This document shows positions 22,807 to 34,313 of a stretch of 64,000 nt of DNA, in pieces. Source of the stretch: Isoetes taiwanensis (lineage: Eukaryota; Streptophyta; Lycopodiopsida; Isoetales; Isoetaceae); assembly GCA_021234155.1 (NCBI GenBank), contig JAJEKV010000092.1, positions 2,428,561 through 2,492,560 on the forward strand, written 5' to 3'. The position numbers were made by a program, and so were the translations under genes. The first letter of the stretch is position 1, and each line of letters begins with the position of its first letter. The notes below the pieces were generated by a model that saw only the letters and a program-made list of their open reading frames with translations, was not told where the DNA came from and searched no databases.

Positions 22807-24314
22807 GTGGGACTAGTCATTATGGAAATAATCAAAGCATGGGAGCATACTATTCAAATTCTAGAAACACAATTTGGGGTATTTCTTACCTCGAGGATTG
22901 AGAAAACCAAAACCTTCATTAAATGGAAAATTAAACAACTAATACAAGAGGCAAAACGGGACAAAAGAAAAAGGATAAGGATCCCAATACGGACATACAT
23001 GCATGAGGTTAAGGAAGAAAAAATGTGGCTTCAAGACCATTTATATATCTCGGGAGCAGATAAAGCTGAGAATACTCCAGTCTTTATGTGCAAGAATAAT
23101 ATCCGGAGATTGGCAATAAAAAGGGTACAAAGCCCGGACTTCGATATGTGCTATGATGAGGATGGTTACCCCAGTACACCTATAGCAATTAAGTTTGCTT
23201 GCTTATATGATATGAAAACATTTGCTAAGGTGCATATAGATGAAAAACTAGGGTTACCTTATCTAATGGCAACATACAAGGTGCATAAAAGGAAGTTCAG
23301 ATGGTTAACAAATGCAGCTAGCTGCGTGTTTTCCAATATGGCTAATTGCATTACTTCAATTATACAAGCTATGGTCCCAGTCTTAAAACAGATGTGTTGG
23401 ACACTAGACTCTAAGGTTAAAAGATTTATGGGGGTTAAAACTACATCATTCTGGTGGATAGATTACACGATAGATCTTGTGGTGAATTTACCTCAGAAGA
23501 TAAGCTCCTCATGGGTGGCAGATATAACGAGATGTTATGAGTCTATTCCATTATCTGGAGAAGACGGGATCACTACAATCTGCGAAACACTCTTCTATAA
23601 AGTATTCCAGTTGAAATATCCCCTTAAGCTATGTATCTCCCGTGGGGCCTCGAAATACACTTGTTCATGGAAAAAGAATATTCCAAACTCGGAGTCTTTC
23701 CTTGAAATTACTCCCGAGGAACTTGTTACCATGAATAACTACTTGCTCACGAATTGTTATGTTCAATTGGGAGACAGAGTATGGAAACAAGTTAGAGGAA
23801 TCCCTATGGGATTCTCGTGTTCCCCACTATGGTGCAACATGTACCTTATGTTTTATGAATATAATTTCATAAGGAGATTGGCCAAATTGGGAAGGTCGGA
23901 ACTTTTAGCTTTATTTGATGGAACCTTTAGATACATGGATGATTTGGGGACGATGAATAATCCAATAATATGGATATATTTATCGAACCGAAGATTGCTC
24001 CCGTTCAAATGTATACAATTCATACAACTGGCATCTAATAGAAAAATCAGCCAGTGTTACAACCTTATAACTGCACAAGTGATAATTCTCTTATATCTAT
24101 GCAACCATCCTCATGAGGGAGAACATTGACGATATTCATGAGCAATGGCTTCAATCTGAAGAGACTAAAAAATATAATTGTCAAAACAATCAATAATGCC
24201 AGTACCCCAGGTGCTCCTGTGGAAAGACAACAGGACTATAGACATCAGATTTTGGAAGGCATTTCGCTACTGTGTAAGTGTTTACTCTACTCTACTTCAT
24301 ATGACGATTTTTAA
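22807..24314 (+). CDS. Divergent reverse transcriptase ORF, Penelope-like or rvt-like
   Basis: One open frame of 440 codons (22807-24129), continued in another frame to 24314. RT motifs in order: YLMATYKVHKRKFRWLTNAA (about residue 155), palm motif A VADITRCYESIP with Asp239, motif B QVRGIPMGFSCSPLWCNMYL (GIPMG at residue 331), motif C FRYMDDLG with YMDD at 376-379, then LPFKCIQFIQLASNRK and a helix-rich end. This is not the copia, gypsy or LINE pattern. The 'KVHK' region, the GxPMGxxxSPxxxNxYL motif and the trailing SNR segment fit Penelope-like or rvt-type RTs. No GIY-YIG endonuclease is seen. The interval between YMDD and LPF looks short, so an internal deletion is likely. After the stop at 24127 the frame MSNGFNLKRLKNIIVKTINN resumes the family-like C-terminus, implying one frameshift. 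The true start is unknown; the first ATG was used. Confidence 0.62.
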
Positions 24315-26721
24315 ACCATAGAATACTGCATATAGACATCTCTTTAGATGAATCTAGAAGGACTTTGGAAATGGAAATTATACCTTATGGAAAATATGTC
24401 TATTACCGACTATTGAAGGGCTTTAAATATTATGATGGCATATTTTTGTGACCCTAAGGTCGCTTATTGCAAAATCCAGCTATCTGAATCAGAAGGAGGC
24501 GGCAACAGGTGGTGATCCGGGTGCAATATGCATACTTGCATCAAACCGATTCATTGCTAGACGCCCTCCTGGCACCATGTAATCCCAGTCTGAGAAAGAA
24601 TCGATGCATTGATCGATTAATAAGGGACTGCCCAGACACTGCCAATTGCACAAGATAGAAACAATTTGCTGTATTCTATCTTGATATGAAATAATTTGGC
24701 AGAAGAATAGCTATGCAGGTTTATGAAAAGAAGATGTTTATTAGCTAGTTATCCATCTCTGGAATCTGAAGCCCATTCCGATTTTACAAGCAGCCAGTGA
24801 TAAGGTATTTTATTCTATTAATTTTATGCAAAAATCCTTTGTTCTTTCTAGGTTTCAAGATGAATTGCTCTAGTTTTATCCTCTAGAATGAAAAATTGAT
24901 GCTAGCAAATAGACAGATCGGTATTAATAAAAGGCAGATCTGCTTTGCTACAGCATAAGAGTATCTATATAATGATAGAGGATATAGGCGAATCGAACTA
25001 TATGGAAGTAGAGGAGGAGCTCGAAACACAAGATAATGACAATCAGGTCAGATTTTTTAAAAGGGGTCTCATAGCTTTTTGCTGGATTTGAGATAATATT
25101 AAAGTGGTCTTGCTTATAATAAATGAGATATTTAAAGCTGGTTCATTAAATAATGATTAAGTTATCTGTATGCAGAAGATAAGATAACAAGAATGGAAGT
25201 TGAAATTACACTTTAATTTTTGTGGGACAGAATAAGCCAGCTAGTAGGAATTCTGGCAGTAATAGAACGTAAGATGCATGAATGATTAAAACTAGTTCTT
25301 AAATTCCTTAGAATCCTTGACACCGATAGCAAGGGGGGTTTTATAATAAAGCACTGACACCTGTCTTCCACTTTCGGACACCTGTACTAACACATTTTTG
25401 TATTGTGACGGTGGCAGGTACCAGCTTTTCCCACTTGGATTCGGGATCAAATAAATTTAAGACTATTACTTAAGATCATCATGCTGAATATATGGTTCTA
25501 TCTGAATTGTTTTTGGAAAAAAAATTTCCTAGATTATACCAAAATGGGTTATACCATGCAGAAGATCCCAACAAGAAACTAAACAGAAAGCTAAGAAATG
25601 CAAAAAAACGAACCATTCCAAAGCTCCATGGCTCCAAAGCTCGGAACTACATATTTGCTCAACGGTTTTTTTTGCAGCTAAATGGCCGCCCAAAGGGCTA
25701 TGCCAAACCGATCCCTTAAGCTGCCATGGATGTCAGATTAATTCCTTAAGTTGGCGCCCAACCGCATTTCATACCTGAAGCTGCAGATCGTCGCCCTATA
25801 GCCAGTGGTATCCGTTTCATAATCCCCTGTTATAGATGAGGGTCTAAACAAACTTCACTTATTAACCCTTTTGGCTCCTTTCTGGAGTTATTACCTGAGC
25901 TTTGAGTCTAACAGAGCAAGCGCAAACATACAGAGCTCAACAAAGAACTCGAAGCTTGTCTTTAGGATCAACCGGTAATGTTTGTGCCCAAGATCTCCAC
26001 AAAATTCTGCCTTTGCGGGGTTCAGATTGAAGCCTAGGCCATGCCACCACAATCCCATTGCCATTCGAAAACTTGGCTAAAAACTCCATGAAGCACGGCT
26101 ATGGCAGTCGAGGAGAGTACCACCGAATGCACAGAGCCGAGTTTTTTGCAAATGCCATGTTCTTCATACGATTTCCAGGAAATTAAAGCCTGAATTGCTA
26201 TTAAAGGGGCTATTAAAGGGGGCATTTAATTACATGGCCTCTCACGCACAATACGATACCACCTCATTAGCTATAACAATTTCCTAATTTTTTCTTATAA
26301 ATGGTCACATTGAACAATGCCATCTCATGCCCCCCATCTTCACCCATCCATGACCCCATGGATGCCTCTATGCGGCTAGGATCTATTCCTACATATTCAA
26401 TGGCCAAGATCGAAAGTTGTCATCCACCATCTCATAAATGAATGTCACGTCAAACTATATCTAAGGCCAAGATTTAATCCTCATGCCACCTCGTTAAAAT
26501 GGACAACCAGGATTTGTGTCTATATACACCTAAAGGCGATGCCCCCCATCCTTTGCCTAGGATCTAATCTAGCCAAGTCCATACTCCTAACTTGGTCACT
26601 TAACCAAAGCTAGAGAAATTCTGTCCTGGCACTACCCAGGCCCTAAACCAAATGAGTCCAACAAGAATACTAAATAAGCTCAATATTAGTCTGAAGCTGT
26701 TCATTACTTTCACATTCAGGC
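24315..26721. other. No gene recognised
   Basis: About 2.4 kb without a credible frame. The first part could be the 3' flank of the RT element. Short open stretches such as 25492-25719 lack family resemblance. Confidence 0.4.
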
Positions 26722-26905
26722 TACCTAGTAGAGGGCTGATTTCTCAAGCCCCAAAACTATGTGTCCTTAATGGAAAACTGTTACAAGCGATTCTTAAGCA
26801 TATCTCAACACTTAACATTTAGGGATATTTAGTCGAGGGCTGATTTCTCAAGCCCCAAAACTATGCATCCTTAATGAAAAGTAGTTGAGACAAATTCTAA
26901 AGCAC
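26722..26905. repeat. Direct duplication of about 104 bp
   Basis: GAGGGCTGATTTCTCAAGCC starts at 26731 and again at 26835, each followed by CCAAAACTATG and CATCCTTAATG-like sequence. Two imperfect tandem units, non-coding. Confidence 0.6.
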
Positions 26906-28090
26906 ACGTACAAAGTAGAGAGCAAATTGCAAAGTAGACTTTTCTTGAAAGTGTATAGTTTAAACAATAACTTGTAAAACGTATAGCATACAGTTACATT
27001 TTTTTCGTAATTCCATAACCTTCCAAGTTAACGCCAACCCTGGTAGCAAAAACAGAGACAATTGGAGGAGAGAACCCGTACCTGCAGCCAATCATGCAAA
27101 CGTTAGCAGTAATCCCGGTAACGATGCAAGGGCCAAAAGGTACATTGGGTCTCTCAGTTTATCACTGATCACCAATTGTATCCTTTTGCCCGAGCAGACA
27201 ATAACAAGAAAGAAATATGGAATTATAATTTGAGATCCACACAAATCCAAAAAACAGTAAAAGGATTTGCTGCTTAATAATCAAATTTGTAAATTTTATG
27301 CATTATAAGCGCATATATCCAATTCACAAGATAAATTTAGGATAATCATTTAATTATCTTGGCTATGTAATTTACATCTTTAGCTCATAAGTTTAGCATA
27401 AATCACCTTAAAAAAGTAAAAACTTAAAGCAATTTTAACAGATCTGTGCAGCACACAAGATGCTATTATTCATAAGTGAGCAATATGCTCAAAAGTCAGA
27501 TTGAATAATTTGAACCAGCATGTAGAATCTCACCGATATGTATTTGCTATTTAAAATCATAAGCAAATAAAATAGAAACATCGTCATGTTTAGAGAAACC
27601 AGATATAACTATGCACTACCTCAATTCGGTCTCATGCATGTAAAAATTGATATCCTAAAATCAAACTAGGAAATATAATCTCAAACCTGATTGAGCGCGC
27701 AATATGCAAATGAATTTGATCTTGTATTGCCGTTATTCGATTCTAGTTCAAGTCCGAACTATGGCAAGCAAAACATCCGCATGAATTCAGATTTCAATAA
27801 TTGTGTACCAGGGCTGCCACATATGTATGTTCCCATCTAGGATGTGCCAACCTGTTTGTAAGCGGCATAACTGGTGTTACAGCAAAAGGCATTTAATACA
27901 TGCTTATTTGCAAGCTAGTTATTACAGATCATAAGTAACATTACCAAATAAATGTCATTTGCCATTGTAAATATGATCTAACAAAATTTAACAAAAGCTT
28001 ATTGAGTTTGAAGCTCAAATACACCAAGTTTAGATCAAATACATGCTGCATCAATGCTGAAGTCATAACAGTTTATGAAATTTGAAAAAT
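26906..28090. other. No gene recognised
   Basis: AT-rich, no open frame of note. Confidence 0.4.
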
Positions 28091-28099
28091 GTAAAGGCT

Positions 28100-28360
28100 C
28101 TTCATAGCATAGAAAAGCATTACCTGAGTAGTAGCAAGGAACCCTTTTAAGCAAGTCAAAATCACCAGCAAAGGGCATAACAACCATCCCTTGTAGTTCG
28201 ATTTTGAATGGAATAATTGCAGGATATACAATGGCAAGTAGCATTTACCATTGTGAATCGATGATGGTAGAAGATCAAGTCGAAAATGTAAGAGTATGCC
28301 AAGGCATTTCGGCCAGCACATTCCGCCATAGCCAGTAGGTTCCGCAAAAATTTGCAATCG
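28100..28360 (-). other. Possible exon-like segments of an unidentified gene
   Basis: On the minus strand a frame containing NLLAMAECAGRNALAYSYIF ends at an AATG|GTAAATG donor-like site (about 28250). A second open stretch ends at CTCAG|GTAATG (about 28124). I recognise neither segment, and their frames were not shown to join. They may be chance. Confidence 0.2.
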
Positions 28361-30269
28361 GACTGTGTGGCTTCAAACCCACTTCAGGAATTCATCATTT
28401 ACATCAAGACCATGCTTTAAAGAAACAGATTTCTGTTAATGCAAGCGGCCATGTAGCCGCCTAGCTTCCGGCCATGCCCTAAATTGATTTCCAGGCCATG
28501 CCCTAAATCGATTTTAAGAGGGAAATGAGGGAAAATGCTTACGGGAAAATCCTTAAGGAAATTCTAAATTTCCAAAAGTACATGTACCCTATATCCATTG
28601 CATTTAGAACTAGCCATATTATATTTTCCAAGATCATGGGTAAAAAAGTAACTCACCTTAGAGTCTTGGAGTATTTAGTGTGCTATGAGGCCCACGCTCC
28701 ATGGGCTCCTTCATGCAAATAATAACCCACAAAGTTGCATGCAAAGTACATTTGCATGTAAACCTCCACGCGTCTATTTTGACATGAAAGAGTATACACC
28801 ACCACTTAATAATGGTGTGCACTTTCCCATAGCCACCTTTACACCTTTTTTGTAAAGTGCAAAAATGTAATACATAGTCTTATCAATATTCAAAGTCAAC
28901 CCCATCAAACAATTGTTTGAGCAAAGCTCTAATAAACAAAGCCGAGACCTTTTTGATGTATTTCCAAAAGGTCTTACCATTAAATATTCGATTCCATATT
29001 GAATGTCCCATCATATGAAGTATTTTAACACAAAATAAGATAAGCATGCTCATGGTAGGTTTCAACTTATAATTCTTTCACCTTGGTAAGTAGCATGTTC
29101 CCAATTTGGAGGCATATTGTGCTTCATTAAAACAACACAATCTCACCCGCAATAAATAAATTTAGCAAGGGAGCTTTTCACCTACTAAAGTTTAGTAAGG
29201 GGGCCCTTTCTAAAGTCTATATTTCATCTTAGGTGCATCTCCATCAAATTTTAAGTCTAAGCTTGTAAAAAATGGAGGATAAGTACTTGCTGCCATAAAA
29301 TGACAGCCCCTACAAAAACAGGCATAGCTCTTAGCACAGAGCTCTGTTTTTTTATTAATTATATGTTTCGGAAACGGCACAATATGCTCTATCTTTTCAT
29401 GAAAAAACAGTCAAGTTTTTACGAGATTTGCTATGTCAGAAACCGATTTCTGAAATCCGACCTAAATGTGATCTGCAGCTTTCTTATGAAGCTTTATTCT
29501 TCAAAGTTTCTTTCTGGGATTTCCTACTCCATAACTAGAGGATTTACAAAGTAGAATAGAATGTAAGACACACCTGATATGTGTTCTTTGTGTGGCTTTG
29601 TATCGGTCGTGATAGAATCTTCCAGCTTCATCAAAGGTGAGCAATGAGCATAAAATCCGAGATCTGGAGCTTTGTTTGCCATATCCGAATCTTCTGGGTT
29701 GGTAGCAACCAATTTGGGTTGGTAGCAACCAAGGTCGTTAAGCCACGCCCTAAACCAATTTACATGATTGACATGAAAAATTTAAAGGTCAAAATTATAC
29801 TTATTAATTTTGTATGGCATTAAGCCATTTTTCATGTTTTTGTCAATTTTGTTTAACAAAGCCTAAGCATATAGCCAAGTTCTCCAAATTATTTTTCTTG
29901 CCATGCTCATTGCAATATGCAAGGCAAGGGAGCATTCCGCCCCGACAAGTCCGTCAAATACTATCATCAATTTTGTTGACCCTAGCCAAGATGTGCATGT
30001 AATGGTCAATGTCTAGGCGACCATAAATATCCAAGGAAAGTCTGCCTTGAATAAAGTCTGGACGCTATGCAAAAAGCTCCAGATAAAACATAGCTCTAGT
30101 AATTTGAGCGTATGCAATAAAGGAGACTACACAGCTCTTAGTATTTTGAGCCAGTGTTGTGAGAGTACTTGACATCTCCTACAGCGGTATGAGCTTCACA
30201 AGTGCTGTAACTAGCTCTTGTGTTGCAACCGTCTCCAACCTGTTATATATATTTATATTTATATATATA
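28361..30269. other. No gene recognised; two small local duplications
   Basis: GGCCATGCCCTAAAT-GATTT occurs twice at 28470-28515, and GGGTTGGTAGCAACCAA twice at 29696-29733 (each unit a GGTTG/CAACC hairpin). Open stretches at 28.8-29.7 kb are AT-driven and unrecognised. Confidence 0.4.
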
Positions 30270-30402
30270 TATTTATTTATTTTATTTTTTTGAAGGCCTA
30301 GTTGGTGGGACTTACACCCACTTACGTCTCCCACCCAATGGTAGCCAGCGGATTTTGAACCTTGGTGGGGATCACCCCAACCCAAGGCAACGGGCAAACT
30401 CG
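30270..30402 (-). mobile_element. Short tRNA-type SINE
   Basis: On the minus strand: GAGTTTGCCCGTTGCCTTGG, then ACCAAGGTTCAAAATCC (a B-box-like GGTTCAAAATCC), then GGTGGGAGACGTAAGTGGG, ending CTAGGCCTTC and an A-rich tail (AAAAAAATAAAATAAATAAAT type, about 30270-30292). Length and layout fit a plant SINE. The A box is weak and no clear target duplication could be isolated in the AT-rich flank. Confidence 0.45.
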
Positions 30403-30800
30403 TATATATCATATGACATACATCTCACAAATAAGATATATGGCATATAGTACATATAATGACATATAGAACATATATCATATGCCATAAGCCAAGTATG
30501 TCACATGATATATGCAATATCATATATGACATATGATATATATGTCACGTGATATATATAATGTCATACATGACATATATATGTTACGTGATATATGTAT
30601 TGTCATATATGACATATGTCACGTGGTATATGTAATGTCATATGGCATATATGTAATCTTATATGGCATATGTCTTATAAGTCATAAGTTAGATATATGT
30701 CAGATAGCTTATATAATGGCATGTATGGCACATATATCTCATATGGCATAAGGCAGACATAAATGACATAACATATATGACATTTGTCACCTGATATATA
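30403..30800. repeat. AT-rich satellite with repeated TGTCACGTGATAT
   Basis: About 400 bp of drifting 25-35-bp units built from CATATATGACATATGTCACG and GTGATATATGTAATGTC. Several copies contain the palindrome CACGTG. The open frame at 30533-30751 is a by-product. Confidence 0.7.
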
Positions 30801-30871
30801 GTTATAAGATTATGCTTTCAGCATGCATGCAGAAGACAAAATCATTCATCCTTTTATATGTTGACGGACAT

Positions 30872-30908
30872 GGGGAGGGAGGGGAAGGGAGGGGAGGGGG
30901 GGGAGGGA
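30872..30908 (+). repeat. G-rich run, potential G-quadruplex
   Basis: More than four G tracts of 3-9 G separated by single A or AA, followed by a GAGAGA tail to about 30918. Confidence 0.7.
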
Positions 30909-30980
30909 GAGAGAGATAGACTACGATTTCAATTATGCACACTTTATTGGCTCTCCAGTTTTTAACCGGGGCATCAACGT

Positions 30981-31067
30981 GATTCACTCGAGTGAATCTT
31001 TGGGTTCGTGCAAGAGAATCACGTGATTCTCTCAAGGGAATCACTGTGATTAGCTCGAGCTAATCAC
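30981..31067. repeat. Three perfect palindromes spaced 33-34 bp
   Basis: P1 30981-30998 (18 bp, GATTCACTCGAGTGAATC), P2 31013-31032 (20 bp, AGAGAATCACGTGATTCTCT), P3 31046-31067 (22 bp, core TAGCTCGAGCTA with GTGAT/ATCAC arms). Their centres are 33 and 34 bp apart. A degenerate relative, GATTAGCTCAAGCTAC, lies at about 31183. Confidence 0.85.
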
Positions 31068-31582
31068 GATGATGTGGCGCTTTTTTTCATTTTTCTTCTC
31101 CGATCCCTTGTTCTATACATCTGCAGATTTGATAGGTCCACCTGAGCATGGGTCTGACTCTACAGGCCTCACAAGGCCACTCTGATTAGCTCAAGCTACT
31201 CATAGCTGACACAAATTCCCTTCCTCGTCTTTATGGTCTTTTTGTGACATTTATACCTATCTTTCTATATCGATGCTCTTATCCTGAATTCTATACTTAC
31301 CTTTTTATACCTATTTTGTCAAAACACCATAGAGGCCTTCACATGGAATAATTAGAACATCATATTGTTGGATGAATTATTAATCAAATTGAAATACATA
31401 AGAGTGGATGAATTACTAGTCAAACTTATGAGAATTGACTCAATCTAACATTGCCTCATTGAAGGTCCAACTCAATATAGATTTTGAGATTGACTTAATC
31501 TAAAATTACCGCGTAATCTATAAAAAGACAACGCCTTCGTTTTCTCTCTTTAATGTTGCATGATGGGAGCAACGCCATGCGA
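31068..31582. other. No gene recognised
   Basis: AT-rich. Two similar phrases (GGATGAATTATTAATCAAA and GGATGAATTACTAGTCAAA) form a short diverged direct repeat at about 31370-31425. Confidence 0.4.
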
Positions 31583-31587
31583 GAATC

Positions 31588-32504
31588 TGATGCGATTCAA
31601 ATCATAATGGGGACTAAATAACAGTATCACACTAAAGAACATGATTCGAATATATTATTGATCTCAGATACATAGATCGGATTATACGGTTAACCACCCA
31701 ACCGGATCCATAGGGTTTTGGCTGCAAATGGCAACTGGCTTAGCAAACAATATCTGGCTACTCCCTGTAGACCATGAGCAAAGACTGCTTCCCGTCTTTC
31801 TCAATAGTAAGGCTCCTCTATCAGATATCTGAGCTAATCGGCCATTCTTTCTCAAGCCTTAGAAAATAAAGGTCTGCTGGATGCTGCACTGATATGTCAA
31901 ACTTGTTATCTCAGAAGAGCAGACCTCGGCTGCAATTGATGCCTCTCAATTCATCTAAACCTTTGGCTCCCAAAGCGGCTGTCTAATGAGACTCGATTTA
32001 CGGGCGTTGGTGCTGCTGCCCACGAATCCCTATTCACGGTCCAAGAGTCACTATTCATGGCCTTGTCTTACTGCTCCATGTCGGCCCTCCGTAAAATCCC
32101 CTGTTACAGGTCGATGCCTTTTATATATGTTCTTGGCCTCCTCTAATATAGTCCTTTGTCCCTTTTTCCATAAGATAAGGTATTGCCTTAAATTAGAAAC
32201 CTTGGCCTTTTATCCATAAATGGTCATGCCCCTTTTTTTTATCTCCACGACCCATCTTTGTGTTGCATCCATCTTTTTATAACACGTGCACCCTTAGCCC
32301 ATTAAAAGTCAATGGACCTTTATTGTTCCCTAACCAATGGTTCATGACCCATGTCTCATGATAATATTCCTTGCCCATATAACACTAGGCAACAACTAGA
32401 GATGTTTACACAACTTTGCCATATTTCCACAACTTTGCCATATTTTTGTCATGCCCCATAACCCTGTCGCCGTGGACCACTACCCCGTGCTATACTCCGT
32501 ATCA
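31588..32504 (-). repeat. 3' LTR of the non-autonomous element
   Basis: 917 bp. It contains about 115 bp (roughly 31746-31870) that is absent from the partner LTR; otherwise the two align closely. Confidence 0.85.
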
Positions 32505-33933
32505 ATCCATCCCTTCTCAAAAAGATCGTCCGCAATCGTCCAAGTACGCTCCAGTTTGGTCCATCCCTTCTCAAGGTGGTTGTTCCACAATCAACGTGCA
32601 CCTGGGAATTTTTTGGACCTTGCGAACTCAGGAAATAGTTATATATGTTATTGTACGTCCACAGTACTTTATATCTTGGAACCTCCGCGTCCCCATTCTT
32701 TTAATTCTTGCAAAACTCTAGAAGTAGTTATGGATATCCGCGTACTTCCACAGTATGATATATCCTTGTACCTCCGCGGTACGTTATTATCTTTCGTACC
32801 TCCGCGGTACTACTTGATTGTATCTCCACGATATAGTATCTCCGCGATACAGATGCAATTTTTGTCAGGCCTATTGTGTTGCAATCACAATTACCACTCT
32901 TCAAAAATATACATCATTCACTCTTGTTCAAGCCTATTGTGCTACAGACATAATTACTGATCTACCAAGAGGCATTCACAATTAGTCCACCATGTTCAAG
33001 CCTATTATGTTGCAATCGTAATTACCAATCTACCATGGGTACACACAAGAAATAAAAATTTTCTCTTTATTCCGCATAAAGAAATTCTACTTACAACTTT
33101 ACCCATAAGTCTGTCCCATAGGAAAACAATTTGAGATTCCGCATCCAAATTTTACGTCCATATCCTTGACAGCTTGTATGTAAAGTATCCTCCCCAATGC
33201 TTAACACTAAACAAACCTGCAAATAAGGTCAAGTGTTAATATAGATGACTTCCCAAGTCGAATATTTATATAAATGACCCCCACGGCTAATCAGTCTCTC
33301 AAATCACCACGATCTGACTCCGCAATCCCAAGCAGGATGCTTTTGCAGTTCTCCGTACTCAAGCTTAAAGGTTGGAATTTACACAGGCTCAAATGATTAA
33401 GATGAACTTCTAGAGATGGCAAGAGGTTATAGCGGGTAGTTTGGCTATAATCATAAAACAGAGCTCAATATTTTGCAGCAGTGGTTTACTTGTCTCCATG
33501 ACAAGCTATTTGTCTCTATGACAACTCGTCTCCATGATAAACTACTTGTCTCCATGACAAGCTTTTCCACGACAACCCAGCAGTCACAATCCCCAAAGGA
33601 TCATAGAAGTTTTCCCAATCCGAACTCGTTCACAACAAGTCTGTCCATATACTTCGAGCATTCTCCATGAAAGCACCGAGTTTTCTTTTCTCTGCTACTG
33701 ATGCTCCAGCTTCTCTTGCAGCAATAGTCGCCAAATCCACCTCACTTTCGATACCCATGACTTATATTTCGCCTGTACTTGCAGCACAAGCTTGGAAGAT
33801 TCTGGATATCTCGCAGCCATGGAGTATGATGCCACCACATTGGTTCCATCTTCTTGATTCAAATCCAAAGTAGGAATACAAATCCCGGTGATGTTCCATA
33901 ACCCTTAGATTTCCAGAAGAATCGCAAACTTCC

Positions 33934-33945
33934 GCTCTGATACCA
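33934..33945 (-). other. Primer binding site of the non-autonomous element
   Basis: Minus strand TGGTATCAGAGC, two bases from the LTR beginning at 33948. It shows that the upper, interrupted LTR is the 5' one. Confidence 0.85.
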
Positions 33946-34313
33946 CTTGATACGATTCAAATCATAATGGGGACTAAATAACAGTATCACACTAAAGAAC
34001 ATGATCCGAATATATTATTGATCTCAGATACATAGATCGGATTACACGGTTAACCACCCAACCGGATCCACAGGGTTTTGGCAATGCAAATGGCAACTGG
34101 CTTAGCAAACAATATCTGCTGGATGCTGCACTGATATGCCGAACTTGTTATCTCAGAAGAGCAGACCTCGGCTGCAATTGATACCTCGCAATTCATCTAC
34201 TCGGCCTTGGGCTCCCGCTTGGCAGCCGGTCTGTTGGGCAGCTCTGATTTCTGGATGTTGGTGTTCGCCCACGAATCCCTATTCACGGTCCAAGAGTCAC
34301 TATTCATGGCCCT

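Noticed and set aside
30533-30751. 72-codon frame of DIYMS-like repeats
   Set aside because: Produced by the AT satellite; no coding character.
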